NCBI GenBank assembly: GCA_037954665.1
Contig: JBBMOL010000244.1
Span: 1 to 64,000 of the forward strand
DNA: 64,000 bases
Origin: Laguncularia racemosa
Lineage: Eukaryota; Streptophyta; Magnoliopsida; Myrtales; Combretaceae
Reading direction: 5' to 3'
How positions within the stretch are numbered: the first letter of the stretch is position 1; each line of letters begins with the position of its first letter. Shown in pieces: positions 33,685 through 43,277 of the stretch. The notes beneath the pieces are model-generated. The model was not told the DNA's origin. It made no database searches and saw only the letters and a program-made list of their open reading frames with translations. Both the position numbers and the translations under genes were made by a program.

Positions 33685-35731
33685 TATAACGCCTCAGAAC
33701 TTAGACCCTCACAACCTGCCACGTGTCACTACTACAAATTGACACGCTAAGGCTCCAAAACTCCATAATACTTCAAAACTTGATCATTTACATTAATTAT
33801 CATACTACTATAACTTCAATCAAATAAATGACACTCAGATGAGTAATTCCAAATCTCATTATTTAATAATAACAAAATCTCAAGATAACCATTATCTTCA
33901 TAACTTTAATTTAATTGATAAAACTTTAAATCATAAATATTTGGATTTCTCCACATAATAATAGTGTTTTCTTCCCGTTTCATCAATGTAATGTCCCATT
34001 AAGTCCCCATTCTAATCATACTCCACCTGCTCACCATTCTTGCCTGCCGTTAAAAAAAATATAGGAAGGGGGGTAAGCTTAAGCTCAATACGTGAGTACC
34101 ACACCCATATTCGCATAACACACCACAATAATAGCACATGCATATATGCAACATATATCCACAACACATTCACACTTCAGCTCACACACCAATCTCAAAA
34201 TGAATTATACCACATACGGGTACTCATAACCCGATACACACAAAATTTTGTCCCTATGGGAACTACCACTGTAGGCCCCATCTAACCCTAATCTACCTTA
34301 AATCATTTCGATACATGGCTCCACTAGGGATAACACGGCATACCGATCATCAAGATGCCCCCTAGGGATATGCCACTATAGGCCCTTAGGTTGAGCTAAG
34401 CACAAGCAACATACATCAATCAATTCATATAACACTTTAACACTTCATTATTTTACATACAATTCATTAAATAACTACCTAGCAATCACATACAACAAAC
34501 ATGGTAAACACATACCTAGAATCCTAGCCCTAAACATGTGTTGTCTTAAATTTAAGCTAAGTCAAAATCTGTATAATCATCAATACATCATTCTTAGTAC
34601 TAATATAAAAATAATATAACTCTCTTAATTTCTCTTAATCTACTAGGTTATCTAAGGTCTTACTAATTATCTAAGTTGTGTGGAAATTGGTTTAATTAGG
34701 AGTTAAATAGTTATAAAATGAAATTGCTTTTCACCTAACACAACTATGTTGGGGGCCGTTTAGCTCAACACTGTTATTACATGACCATGTCTAAAGGTCG
34801 TGTATCTTTTGGTGGGTTTTGGGTTCAACACAATCGAAATATGACCATGTAGGTAAGTCGTGTATTTCTTTATTTCAACACGGTCAGAACACAACCATGT
34901 AGATAGGTCATTTATCTCTCAGTACATTTTGTGTTCAACACGGGAGTAACACAACTGTGTTGGGAGGTCGTGTATCCTTGGTATGTCTTTTGTATTCAAC
35001 ACGGGAGTAACACGACTGTGTTGGGAGGTTGTGTATCTCTCGATATGTCTTTTGTGTTCAACACGAGAGTAACACAACGTTGTTAGGAGGTCATGTATCC
35101 CTTTGGGTTTACTCGATTGAAACACGGCCATGTTGGGAGGTCGTATGGGAGGCCGTATATCTTTTAGTAAGGTCGTACAAGCCTACTTTTTCTATATTAA
35201 TTCCTCTTAAATCCTAATTGCTATGCTTTTTAATCTAACTTATCATTACATTAACTATATCTAACATAACGTTAGGGTTTAGTATACTCACTTGGTTTGG
35301 ATTCGCACTTGAAACTTGAATTTGGTTGATTCCTCGCTTGTTTAACCCGTTCTTCCATTCAATCCCTATAAATAGCTAAAATGATTCTATGATTGAGTCT
35401 CCATTATTAGAATAGGTCTTGCAATAACTCAAAATCATTACCTTTTGTTGTGCTACGATGTCTCCTTAGATTGCTTTAGGTTTTTCTTAAAAGTGCTCTC
35501 TCTCTCTTTGTGTCACTCTAAGTTGCGATAGTAAATGGTCAAAAGGTGCAAAAAGGAGAAACCTTAGGTTACTCTTGGTTATATAGTCATATCAGGAAAT
35601 GACAAAACTACCCTTGTCTTTTAACCTTATTTACACAATTGCCTTCGATCTTATATTATTTATTTATTTATTTACTTAATAATTATGATTATATAAATAT
35701 GTTCATAAAATTTTTAGAACCATTTATTACA
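33685..35731 (-). repeat. 5' LTR of C (right in window)
   Basis: TATAACGCCTC to TTTATTACA, 2047 bp. It holds three tandem units of 61-62 bp (each beginning TTCAACACG at 34,934, 34,995 and 35,057) where the left LTR has one. This accounts for most of the 131-bp length difference between the two LTRs. Confidence 0.87.
34920..35110. repeat. Tandem 61-62 bp units in the 5' LTR of C
   Basis: Three copies of TTCAACACGGGAGTAACAC...GTGTTGGGAGGTCGTGTATC. Each holds a quasi-palindrome (ACACGACTGTGT-like). The number differs between the two LTRs of the same element, so the expansion or loss happened after insertion. Confidence 0.8.
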
Positions 35732-36090
35732 TTGTCATTCCTATTATTATTCTACTCACCCCTTAAATTAAGGGCTTTATTCAAATTTGGCGACGCATTC
35801 TTGTGGTGTTGCGAAACATTGTTGCCCTACTACTCACTTCATGGCTAAGAATGTTGTTGTGAGTGCTTATTAATTTCATTAACCTAGTCTCTTAAATGAA
35901 AATTTTTAGACAGCACATTGGCAAGTTGCCTCTTTAGCCTTGCAATCTCATCTTAGTCTCCATCTTGTGCGTGAGATGGTATTGGTGGCACCAAAGGGTG
36001 GTTGTTTTTAGCAATTAGTGGGTTGCGATCATTGGGGGTATTCTTGCCGGAGTTTCTTCTAGATCTTATGCCAACCATAGTCATAGTTAG
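35732..36090 (-). pseudogene. N-terminal gag of E
   Basis: Minus strand from about 36,076: MTMVGIRSRRNSGKNTPND, then NNHPLVPPIPSHAQDGD, EIARLKRQLANVLSKNF. The start is only about 20 bases from the presumed primer site. Element C separates it from the rest of gag (25,274 leftwards). One TAG and several other stops are present. Confidence 0.68.
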
Positions 36091-36095
36091 CCTTA

Positions 36096-36112
36096 AGATG
36101 ATGGCTGCCAAT
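36096..36112 (-). other. Possible primer-binding site of E
   Basis: Minus strand ATTGGCAGCCATCATC follows the presumed LTR end CAATCAACA. It resembles the TTGGCGCCGTC-type site of Tat elements with changes. Weak. Confidence 0.4.
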
Positions 36113-36340
36113 TGTTGATTGCTTTAATTGCCTTCAAGTGGTTTGGATTGGATTAAACCCTCAAGTTGTTATATTTCAACTTGGAAAATGAGCAAACATA
36201 AACTATCGAGGTGCTAAAGGTGTCTCTAACACTTGGATTTTGATGCTCAAGTCAAAAAAGTAGCGTAAAGGTATGACAATCAAAGTGTATGGGGGTAATA
36301 GATGATTTACCTAGTTCAAGGGATTTCCTTTTATAGTGTT
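36113..36340 (-). repeat. R/U5 part of the 5' LTR of E
   Basis: The minus strand reads TATAAAAGG (TATA box, 36,327-36,335) and further on TTTTGACTTGAGCATC, a signature of Tat-type LTR ends, up to ...CAATCAACA at 36,113. P3 inserted directly next to the TATA box. The upstream part of the LTR should lie right of 43,278. Confidence 0.6.
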
Positions 36341-37974
36341 TGATGGGTGTCGAATCAAACAAAAATAAAAACCTACTCCTAGATAATGATATGATTTGCG
36401 TATAGTAGTGAGTAGGGTCGTATCCACAGGAATTGGTTAAATATATTTCTATTCAAAACGAATAAAGAGGAAAATAAAAATGGGGGGTTTTGTTTGTGAA
36501 TCAAAATAATATTGAAACAAGATAATAAAATCGAAAATTGATAAAAGCCTAGCCAAAGGAATCAAGATAGTTTAATTCTAGGAATTGATCATCGATGCAA
36601 ATGTCTTCTATCCTTATTTCTAGATAAACTGGTTATGGTTATTAACAACCTCTAATAACCTATCTCTCCTTACTTCTTCGATAATCAAAACAAGCTCTTT
36701 GATTACTTCTCTTATCGATTAGACAACCCTAAACAAGCTCTTAGGATTTAATCTATCAATAGCATTAAAAACAAGAGAGACCACCAATTCATGCCAGTAG
36801 ATTATAAGATAACCTATTTAAACAAGATCATACATCTCCATAACATGAATTCGATCATCTATTTTATAATCAAACATGTTATAGTATCACCGAGACTAGA
36901 ACTATCAAACAATTACGGATTTGACGTGCTAGTTGACAATATATTAACTTGCTAATTGAGTAGAAGAGCTCTAATTCATACTAATCAACAAAGATAATAA
37001 TGACAAGACGTTCAGAAGATATATGAATATCCAAAAATAAAGAATAGAATAAATACAAATCAATTAGATCTCACAATTCATGGAGAATCAAACTTCTATG
37101 ACCCTTTGGCTAGAAAATCTACTTAGCTACACATGTTCATCATAAAAACGAAAATTAAAAGTAAAAACATAACAAGCCTCAGTTCCTGGTTTTCTTGCTC
37201 TGCCTCCTTCCTTCCTTCTTGTCTCCAAGATGATCTAAGATTCTCATAACCCTTTAGGGTTAGTTCTATTTATATTGTTAAAGGAATGGCAGGTGATCTT
37301 TTGCTAGCAAGATACGAAAATATCTTTCCTTTTTCAAGTAAATCTCGAGAAGAAAATAATCATCCGCCTGGCACGCCCTACAACATGGCCGTGGGTCAAG
37401 CCATGCCTTCCTCTGTGTATAATTCACATATCATCTTCCGTGTCCAGTGTGTACCACGGTTTAAACCACGGCCAGATCCTAAGCCGTGTCATCCTCTGGT
37501 CGATGTTCCATAATTTCTCCTCGTTGTTTAGTATATGGCACGGCTTCATCAAGCTTCCACCACGGCTGCCACCACGTCTTCCACCACGGCCGTGTCACAA
37601 GCCGTGTCTCTCTCCTTCTCATGCAGTGTTTAGCACGGTTTTCACCATGGTCGTGCCTCAAGCCGTGCCTCCTTCTAGACAGATACACGGTCGTGTACTT
37701 CAACCGTGTATTTTCCCGTGGTTTCAAAACTAAGTACACGGCCGTGTACTTCAACTACACGCCCATGTACTTTCCTCCGGCGGTGTAAATCCTTGTTCTT
37801 TGATCCAAGTTGTAGATGACTTCTCTAATTTACTTGAACTAGCACCCTTGACTCCATTTAACCTGATTTATCACCATAATAGAATTAAGTACCATTTCCT
37901 TATGATTTCTATAAAATCTATAATAAATTAACACACTTCATACTATAAAGATTGAGTATAAAATGGCTCTATCA
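36341..37974 (-). repeat. 3' LTR of P3
   Basis: On the plus strand it reads TGATGGGTGTCG to GGCTCTATCA. It is the inverse of the LTR of P1, with the palindrome array at about 37,360-37,790 and TATA near 37,268. Confidence 0.93.
37360..37790. repeat. CpG-rich palindromic motif array in 3' LTR of P3
   Basis: Inverted counterpart of 720-1140: many CACGG/CCGTG cores, ACACGGCCGTGT at 37,736-37,747. Overlapping ORFs on both strands are a by-product. Confidence 0.8.
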
Positions 37975-37987
37975 AATTCCCCCACAC
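37975..37987 (-). other. Polypurine tract of P3
   Basis: Minus strand GTGTGGGGGAATT, identical to that of P1, next to the 3' LTR. Confidence 0.85.
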
Positions 37988-39308
37988 TTAAACTCTTGCT
38001 TGTCCTCAAGCAATTGAATCAAATCGATTGAGAAATTCGTCATAGATTATACGAACTTTCTTTTCATCATTCCAAGCATCTATTCATTTGTAATTCATGA
38101 CTTGTAATTTTAATGTCTACTACTTCAACCAAACTGGTTTCATGTGATCAAATTACCATGGACAAAATTTAATAGCTAATCTAAACAAAACAAACTTTAA
38201 TCCTCATGTTTAGCAAAAGAATTTTTATTCCAAAAGTAAATACTTAATCCACTAAGGAAAAACACCCAATTAAACTTCATTGGATATTATCAAGTATATA
38301 ATCCTTGCAACATAAAGTAAAAGCATATAGTATCAACTCTTTCCATAGATTTTCTCCCTTTCTATTATAAGTCTTGTTTAATTCAATGAATGTTTACATT
38401 CATTGTTCTTTTGATTTGATCAAGCATATATTTTGACGGGTTTTTGCTCGCTTCTTTTCATGAACTTTTTCCTTTTTCGCCCTTATCGTTATAGTGAGTT
38501 CATTGAGTCGGCACATCCCAAGCTCGTCACTCAAGTGATTGGGTTTTGAGATACCCCTATGGACTCTTCCTCACTCTAACATTCAAGTTTGAATACTCTT
38601 AACTCAATTATTTGAATTATTGGAGTAATGGCTATGCTTGATTTTTATTTATTTATTTATTTATTTATTTATTTTTTAGAACAACTTCAAAGAGTATACA
38701 ATTGATAATATAACCTAGAAGTAAACTTGTTTATTTTTCACTTAGGGACTCGACTTACTTTTAGACTTCCAATTCTAAAGCTAAATACAAGGTAAATTTG
38801 TTTCTTAAAGATTTCACTACTTAATTTTAACCAAGTATTCTAATCACAACAGTAGGTGAGTAAAGCATTTGAACAAGTCAATTTCACATTTTGTAGATGC
38901 TTATTACAGCATTTAGTACAATCTCCAGATTTCATGATAATTTTGAAAAAATTTTGCTTAAAATTGCTTAAGGACAAACATTCAAAGTATGAGTCAATTC
39001 TTTATTCTCTATATTTTATTATCCTCTCCCCCACACTTAGCTTGAACAGTGTCCTCACTGTTCCTAATTCAGCACAATTAAAGAGGAATTAAAAACTCAA
39101 GGAACATTAGAGAATAAGAGAAAGGAAATACTAGTACTTCCCTGGTATTGGAGTTCTCCCATTAAGCACTAGAGAGTGTCATCTGATGATATGTATCCTT
39201 GCTGCAGCTGATCCACAAGAAAGAATCAAAACAAAACTAAAAATTGAATTTTTTTTTTTTTTTTACATGGGTTGCCTCCTATGAAGCACCTTTCTTTAAC
39301 GTCTTTGG
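37988..39308 (-). other. Non-coding 3' internal region of P3
   Basis: About 1.3 kb where pol would be expected, with no RT, RNase H or integrase remains. It holds a (TTTA)n microsatellite (38,644-38,676) and an A/T run at 39,249-39,264 followed by GGTTGCCTCC. The part nearest the LTR matches bases 1-531 of the window (P1), so the loss predates both insertions. Confidence 0.75.
38644..38676. repeat. (TTTA)n microsatellite
   Basis: About eight tandem TTTA units in the internal region of P3. Confidence 0.9.
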
Positions 39309-41575
39309 CTAGACATTCCTGGCTAGATGTTCGGGTAAGGGTTTTGATTCCAGCTTTGGTGCCTGTGGTGATGGGTCAATAATATTCGCAACAAAAACAG
39401 GAGAGATATTGCTAGGATGTTTCATGGCATCATAAATGTTAAATTTAATCATTTCACCATCAAATTCCATAGTGAGGGTACCATCATTTACATCAATTTT
39501 CGTCTTGGATGCCTTAAGGAATGGTCGCCCTAATAATATCAGTGATGAATTATGGGAATCATTATCTTCCATGTCAAGCACATAAAAATCAGCAGGAAAA
39601 ACCAACCCATTAACTTGAACTAAAACATCCTCTGGAACTCCCTCAGGATAAACATTGGACCTGTCAGCAAGTTGAACAATAACACCTGTTTCCTTCAAGG
39701 GACCAACATTCAAGCTTTGATAAACAGATAAAGGCATAACATTGATTGAAGCTCCTAGATCACACATGGCTTTAGTGATTCCAAGATTACCTATTTTGCA
39801 AGGAATAGTAAACATACCTGGATCCTTGCATTTGGGAGGAAGCTTCTTCTGAATAATAGCTGAAACGTTTTCATTTACACTAATCTTTTCATTACCTTTC
39901 ATCTTCCTTTTGTTAGTGCACAATTCTTTGAGAATCTAGCATAGCGCGGTATTTACTTAATTGCATCAAGCAAAGGAATATTTACCTCAACTTTTCGAAA
40001 AGTTTCCAGAATCTCTTTTTCTTCCACTTCATTCTTGGTTTTCGCTAATCTAGAAGGAAAAGGAGGTGGTGTCAACATGACCTTTGATGGCTCTACTAGA
40101 GACCCTCTACTCTGGATGTCCTACTGGCTCAGAGTTGAAATTTCTTTCTTAGTCTCTTCCTCAAGATTAGATAGGTGTCCTTTCTTATTTGATCCTTGTA
40201 ATTTTGTTCCACTTCTCAAGGTAATTGCATTAACGCTTTACTTCGGATTTGGAATAGTTTGAGAAGGTAACTTACCTTGAGTTTCTAACCTGTTTACAGC
40301 AGAAGCTAGTTGGCTTACCTGATTCTCCAAGTTTTGAATGCTCTGCTTTGTTTCCTCCTGAAATTGTTTTGTATTAACAGTAAGAGACTTAACAATTTCC
40401 TCAAGAGACATACCTGAAGTGGAAGGAGCTTGGGGTATTTGGTTTGATGGCTTAGGCTGGAATTGTTGGAAATGTTGTGGGTTATTGCCATACCGGAAGT
40501 TAGGATGATCCCTCTATCCAGGATTGTAAGTATTCGAGTAGGGATCATATTTCCTTTGTGGCTGTCCTGGGAATCCTCCTACAGCATTGGTGTGTTCATG
40601 ATTGTCATCTTGCAATGTGGGGCACATGTCGGTAGGATGATTAGGAGCAGCACAAATTCCACAATCCTTCACCTACTGGGAATTTCCAAGAGCTAGCTGC
40701 TACACAAGGGAGGTTAGGTTAGAAATTTGATGTTCAAGGTTAGACACACTTACCTCATTTACCTTCCTTGAAGACGTATCATGCCTATACCCAAATTGTT
40801 GCGAATTAGCAGCCATAATGGAGATCAATTCCCTAGCTTGACCAGGGGTTTTGTTTAATATGGCGCCTCCACTTGCAGCATCCATCATCTTCCTTTCCAT
40901 CGGAAGCAAGCCTTCATAGAAGTATTGGATGAGAAGTTGTTCAGATATCCCATGTTGTGGGCAGCTTGCACACAGTTGCTTGAACCTCTCCCAATACTCA
41001 TGAAGAGTCTCGGTGTCCCTCTATTCAATACCACAAATTTCTCTTCTCATACCAGCGGCTCTAGACGCGAGGAAAAATTTATCCAAGAAGAGTCTCACCA
41101 TATCTGTCCAAGTGGCTATAGAACCTGGAGGCAAATAAAACAACCAATCTTTAGCTTTAGTACTTAAAGAAAATGGAAAAGCACGTAACTTGATTTGATC
41201 GTCGGTTATTCCTTGCGGCCTCATACTAGAACACACTATATGAAATTCTTTCAAATGTTTGTGAGGACCTTCATTCTCAAGACCATGAAAGGTGGGTAGT
41301 AGATGTATCAACCCAGATTTCAACTCGAATTCAACAGCTAGTTCGGGATAGTGAATACAAAGGGGTTGTTGATTCACATCCGGTGCAGCCAATTCTCGCA
41401 ATGTTCTTTCGGGATTTTCCATATTGTCTTCTTTTTCAGAATCAACGGATGAATCAGACAAATCCGATGCCAAGTTCAGTCCAGGGGATGATCTAGCTTC
41501 TCTTCGCAGCCTCTTAAGAGTCTTCTCAATCTCCGGATTATAAGTGAGTGCACCTGTCTGAGAAGAACGAGTCAT
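39309..41575 (-). pseudogene. gag-protease polyprotein of P3
   Basis: Start chosen at ATG 41,575 (MTRSSQTGALT), just after the primer site. Capsid core: SGLIHLLPTFHGLENEGPHK, MRPQGITDDQIKLRAFPFSL, DWLFYLPPGSIATW, LDKFFLASRAAGMRREICGI (about 41,360-41,025). Then SEQLLIQYFYEGL and a CX2CX4HX4C knuckle (CGICAAPNHPTDMC, near 40,660-40,615). Protease (39,923-39,309) has the active site CDLGASINVMPLSVY, flap-side LILLGRPFLKASK and the conserved end MEFDGEMIKFNIYDAMKHP. Defects: TAG stops at 41,021 and 40,700, a few more TAG and two TAA between, and a one-base frameshift near 39,935 at the gag/protease junction. All but these are open. Ends at 39,309 with a normal stop. Confidence 0.9.
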
Positions 41576-41602
41576 ACAAGAATAGAAATAAATTTGACAC
41601 CA

Positions 41603-41621
41603 ATCCCCGGCAGTGGCGCCA
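41603..41621 (-). other. Primer-binding site of P3 (tRNA-Asp)
   Basis: Plus strand ATCCCCGGCAGTGGCGCCA equals the 3' end of plant tRNA-Asp as I recall it, with two changes (AG versus AA..C at positions 11-12). It lies five bases from the 5' LTR. This sets the family apart from the tRNA-Met-primed elements here. Confidence 0.78.
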
Positions 41622-41626
41622 AAATT

Positions 41627-43272
41627 TGATGGGTTTCGAATCCAACAAAAATAAAAACCTACTCCTAGACAATGATATGATTTGCGTATAGTAGTGAGTA
41701 GGGTCGTATCCACAGAGATTGGTTAAATATATTTCTATTCAAAACGAATAAAGAGGAAAAGAAAAATGGGGGGTTTTGTTTGTGAATCAAAATAATATTG
41801 AAACAAGATAATAAAATCGAAAATTGATAAAAGCCTAGCCAAAGGAATCAAGATAGTTTAATTCTAGGAATTGATCATCGATGCAAATGTCTTCTATCCT
41901 TATTTCTAGATAAACTGGTTATGGTTATTAACAACCTCTAATAACCTATCTCTCCTTACTTCTTCGATAATCAAAACAAGCTCTTTGATTACTTCTCTTA
42001 TCGATTAGACAACCCTAAACAAGCTCTTAGGATTTAATCTATCAATAGCATTAAAAACAAGAGAGACCACCAATTCATGCCAGTAGATTATAAGATAACC
42101 TATTTAAACAAGATCATACATCTCCATAACATGAATTCGATCATCTATTTTATAATCAAACATGTTATAGTATCACCGAGACTAGAACTATCAAACAATT
42201 ACGGATTTGACGTGCTAGTTGACAATATATTAACTTGCTAATTGAGTAGAAGAGCTCTAATTCATACTAATCAACAAAGATAATAGTGACAAGACGTTCA
42301 AAAGATATATAAATATCCAAAAACAAAGAATAGATTAAATACAAATCAATTAGATCTCACAATTCGTGGAGAATCAAACTTCTATGACCCTTTGGCTAGA
42401 AAATCTACTTAGCTACATATGTTCATCATAAAAACGAAAATTAAAAGTAAAAACATAACAAGCCTCAGTTCCCGGTTTTCTTGCTCTGCCTCCTTCCTTC
42501 CTTCTTGTCTCCAAGATGATCCAAGATTCTCATAACCCTCTAGGGTTAGTTCTATTTATATTGTTAAAGGAATGGCAGGTGATCTTTTGCTAGTAAGATA
42601 CGAAAATATCTTTCCTTTTTCAAGTAAATCTCGACAAGAAAATAATCATCCACCTGGCACACCCTACAACACGACCGTCGGTCAAGCCGTGCCTTCCTCT
42701 GTGTATAATTCACATATTATCTTCCGTGTCCAGTGTGTACCACGGTTTAAACCACTGCCAGATCCCAAGCCGTGTCATCCTCTGGTCGATGTTCCACAAT
42801 TTCTCCTCGTTGTTTAGTATATGGCACGGCTTCATCAAGCTTCCACCACGGTTTGCACCACAGCTGCCACCACGTCTTCCACCACGGCCGGGTCACAAGC
42901 CGTGTCTCTCTTCTTCTTATGCAGTGTTTAGCATGGTTTTCACCATGGCCGTGCCTCAAGCCGTGCCTCCTTCTAGACAGATACGCGGTCGTGTACTCCA
43001 ACCGTGTATTTTCCTGTGGCTTCAAAACTAAGTACACGGCCATGTACTTCAACTACTCGCCTATGTACTTTCCTCTGGCGGTGTAAATCCTTGTTCTTTG
43101 ATCCAAGTTGTAGCTGACTTCTCTAATTTACTTGAATTAGCACCCTTGACTCCATTTAACCTGATTTATCACCATAATAGAATTATGTACCATTTCCTTA
43201 TGATTTCTATAAATTCTATAATAAATTAACACACTTCATACTATAAAGATTGAGTATAAAATGGCTCTATCA
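41627..43272 (-). repeat. 5' LTR of P3
   Basis: TGATGGGTTTCG to GGCTCTATCA on the plus strand, 1646 bp, nearly identical to 36,341-37,974. Array at about 42,645-43,080; TATA near 42,553. Confidence 0.93.
42645..43080. repeat. CpG-rich palindromic motif array in 5' LTR of P3
   Basis: As in the 3' LTR, with a few CpG losses (for example ACGGCCATGT, CCGGGTC). Short ORFs on both strands here are artefacts. Confidence 0.8.
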
Positions 43273-43277
43273 GTGTT

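Larger units (their letters stand above)
25275..35731 (-). mobile_element. C: Tekay-like chromovirus with solo LTR nested inside
   Basis: A complete but decayed element: left LTR 25,275-27,190, pol and gag on the minus strand, primer site 33,665-33,677, right LTR 33,685-35,731. Both LTR outer ends (normally TGTAACG...TATTACA) have TG changed to TA. The flanks TTTTC (25,270-25,274) and TTGTC (35,732-35,736) agree at four of five bases and are taken as the target duplication. A C-terminal chromodomain places it in the chromoviruses, with gag and integrase of the Tekay/Del type. It interrupts gag of E. Without the nested LTR S its internal region equals that of D in length (about 5.05 kb). Confidence 0.87.
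36341..43272 (-). mobile_element. P3: complete P-family element, gag-pro only (Athila-like)
   Basis: Full length of 6932 bp with LTRs 36,341-37,974 and 41,627-43,272 and a perfect target duplication GTGTT (36,336-36,340 and 43,273-43,277). Internal region 3652 bp: primer site for tRNA-Asp, a nearly intact gag-protease frame, then about 1.3 kb of non-coding sequence to the polypurine tract. RT, RNase H and integrase are absent without trace. Gag and protease resemble the Athila/Tat branch. The LTRs look very similar by eye, and the coding part has few stops, so this is the youngest unit in the window. P1 and P2 belong to the same family. Confidence 0.93.
13201..43277 (-). mobile_element. E: Tat-lineage Ty3/gypsy element, host of the nested insertions
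   Basis: Pieces, read right to left: 5' LTR (part right of 43,278; 36,113-36,340), primer site near 36,096, gag N-terminus (35,732-36,090), gag remainder to integrase (25,274 down to about 20,330), spacer, and an antisense ORF (plus strand, 19,580 back to 13,201). Removing B's end, K, C and P3 restores this order. RT, RNase H and protease motifs are of the Tat type (YVDDMIIK, RAQNSKVDSLSKLAS, LIDNGSFMDII). An antisense ORF between integrase and 3' LTR is a known feature of some Tat elements. The 3' LTR lies left of the window. E is heavily mutated and the oldest unit here. Confidence 0.82.

Noticed and set aside
34920..35110. CRISPR-like regularly spaced repeats
   Set aside because: Only three directly adjoining 61-62 bp units without unique spacers, inside a retrotransposon LTR of a plant genome. 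It is an ordinary tandem repeat.
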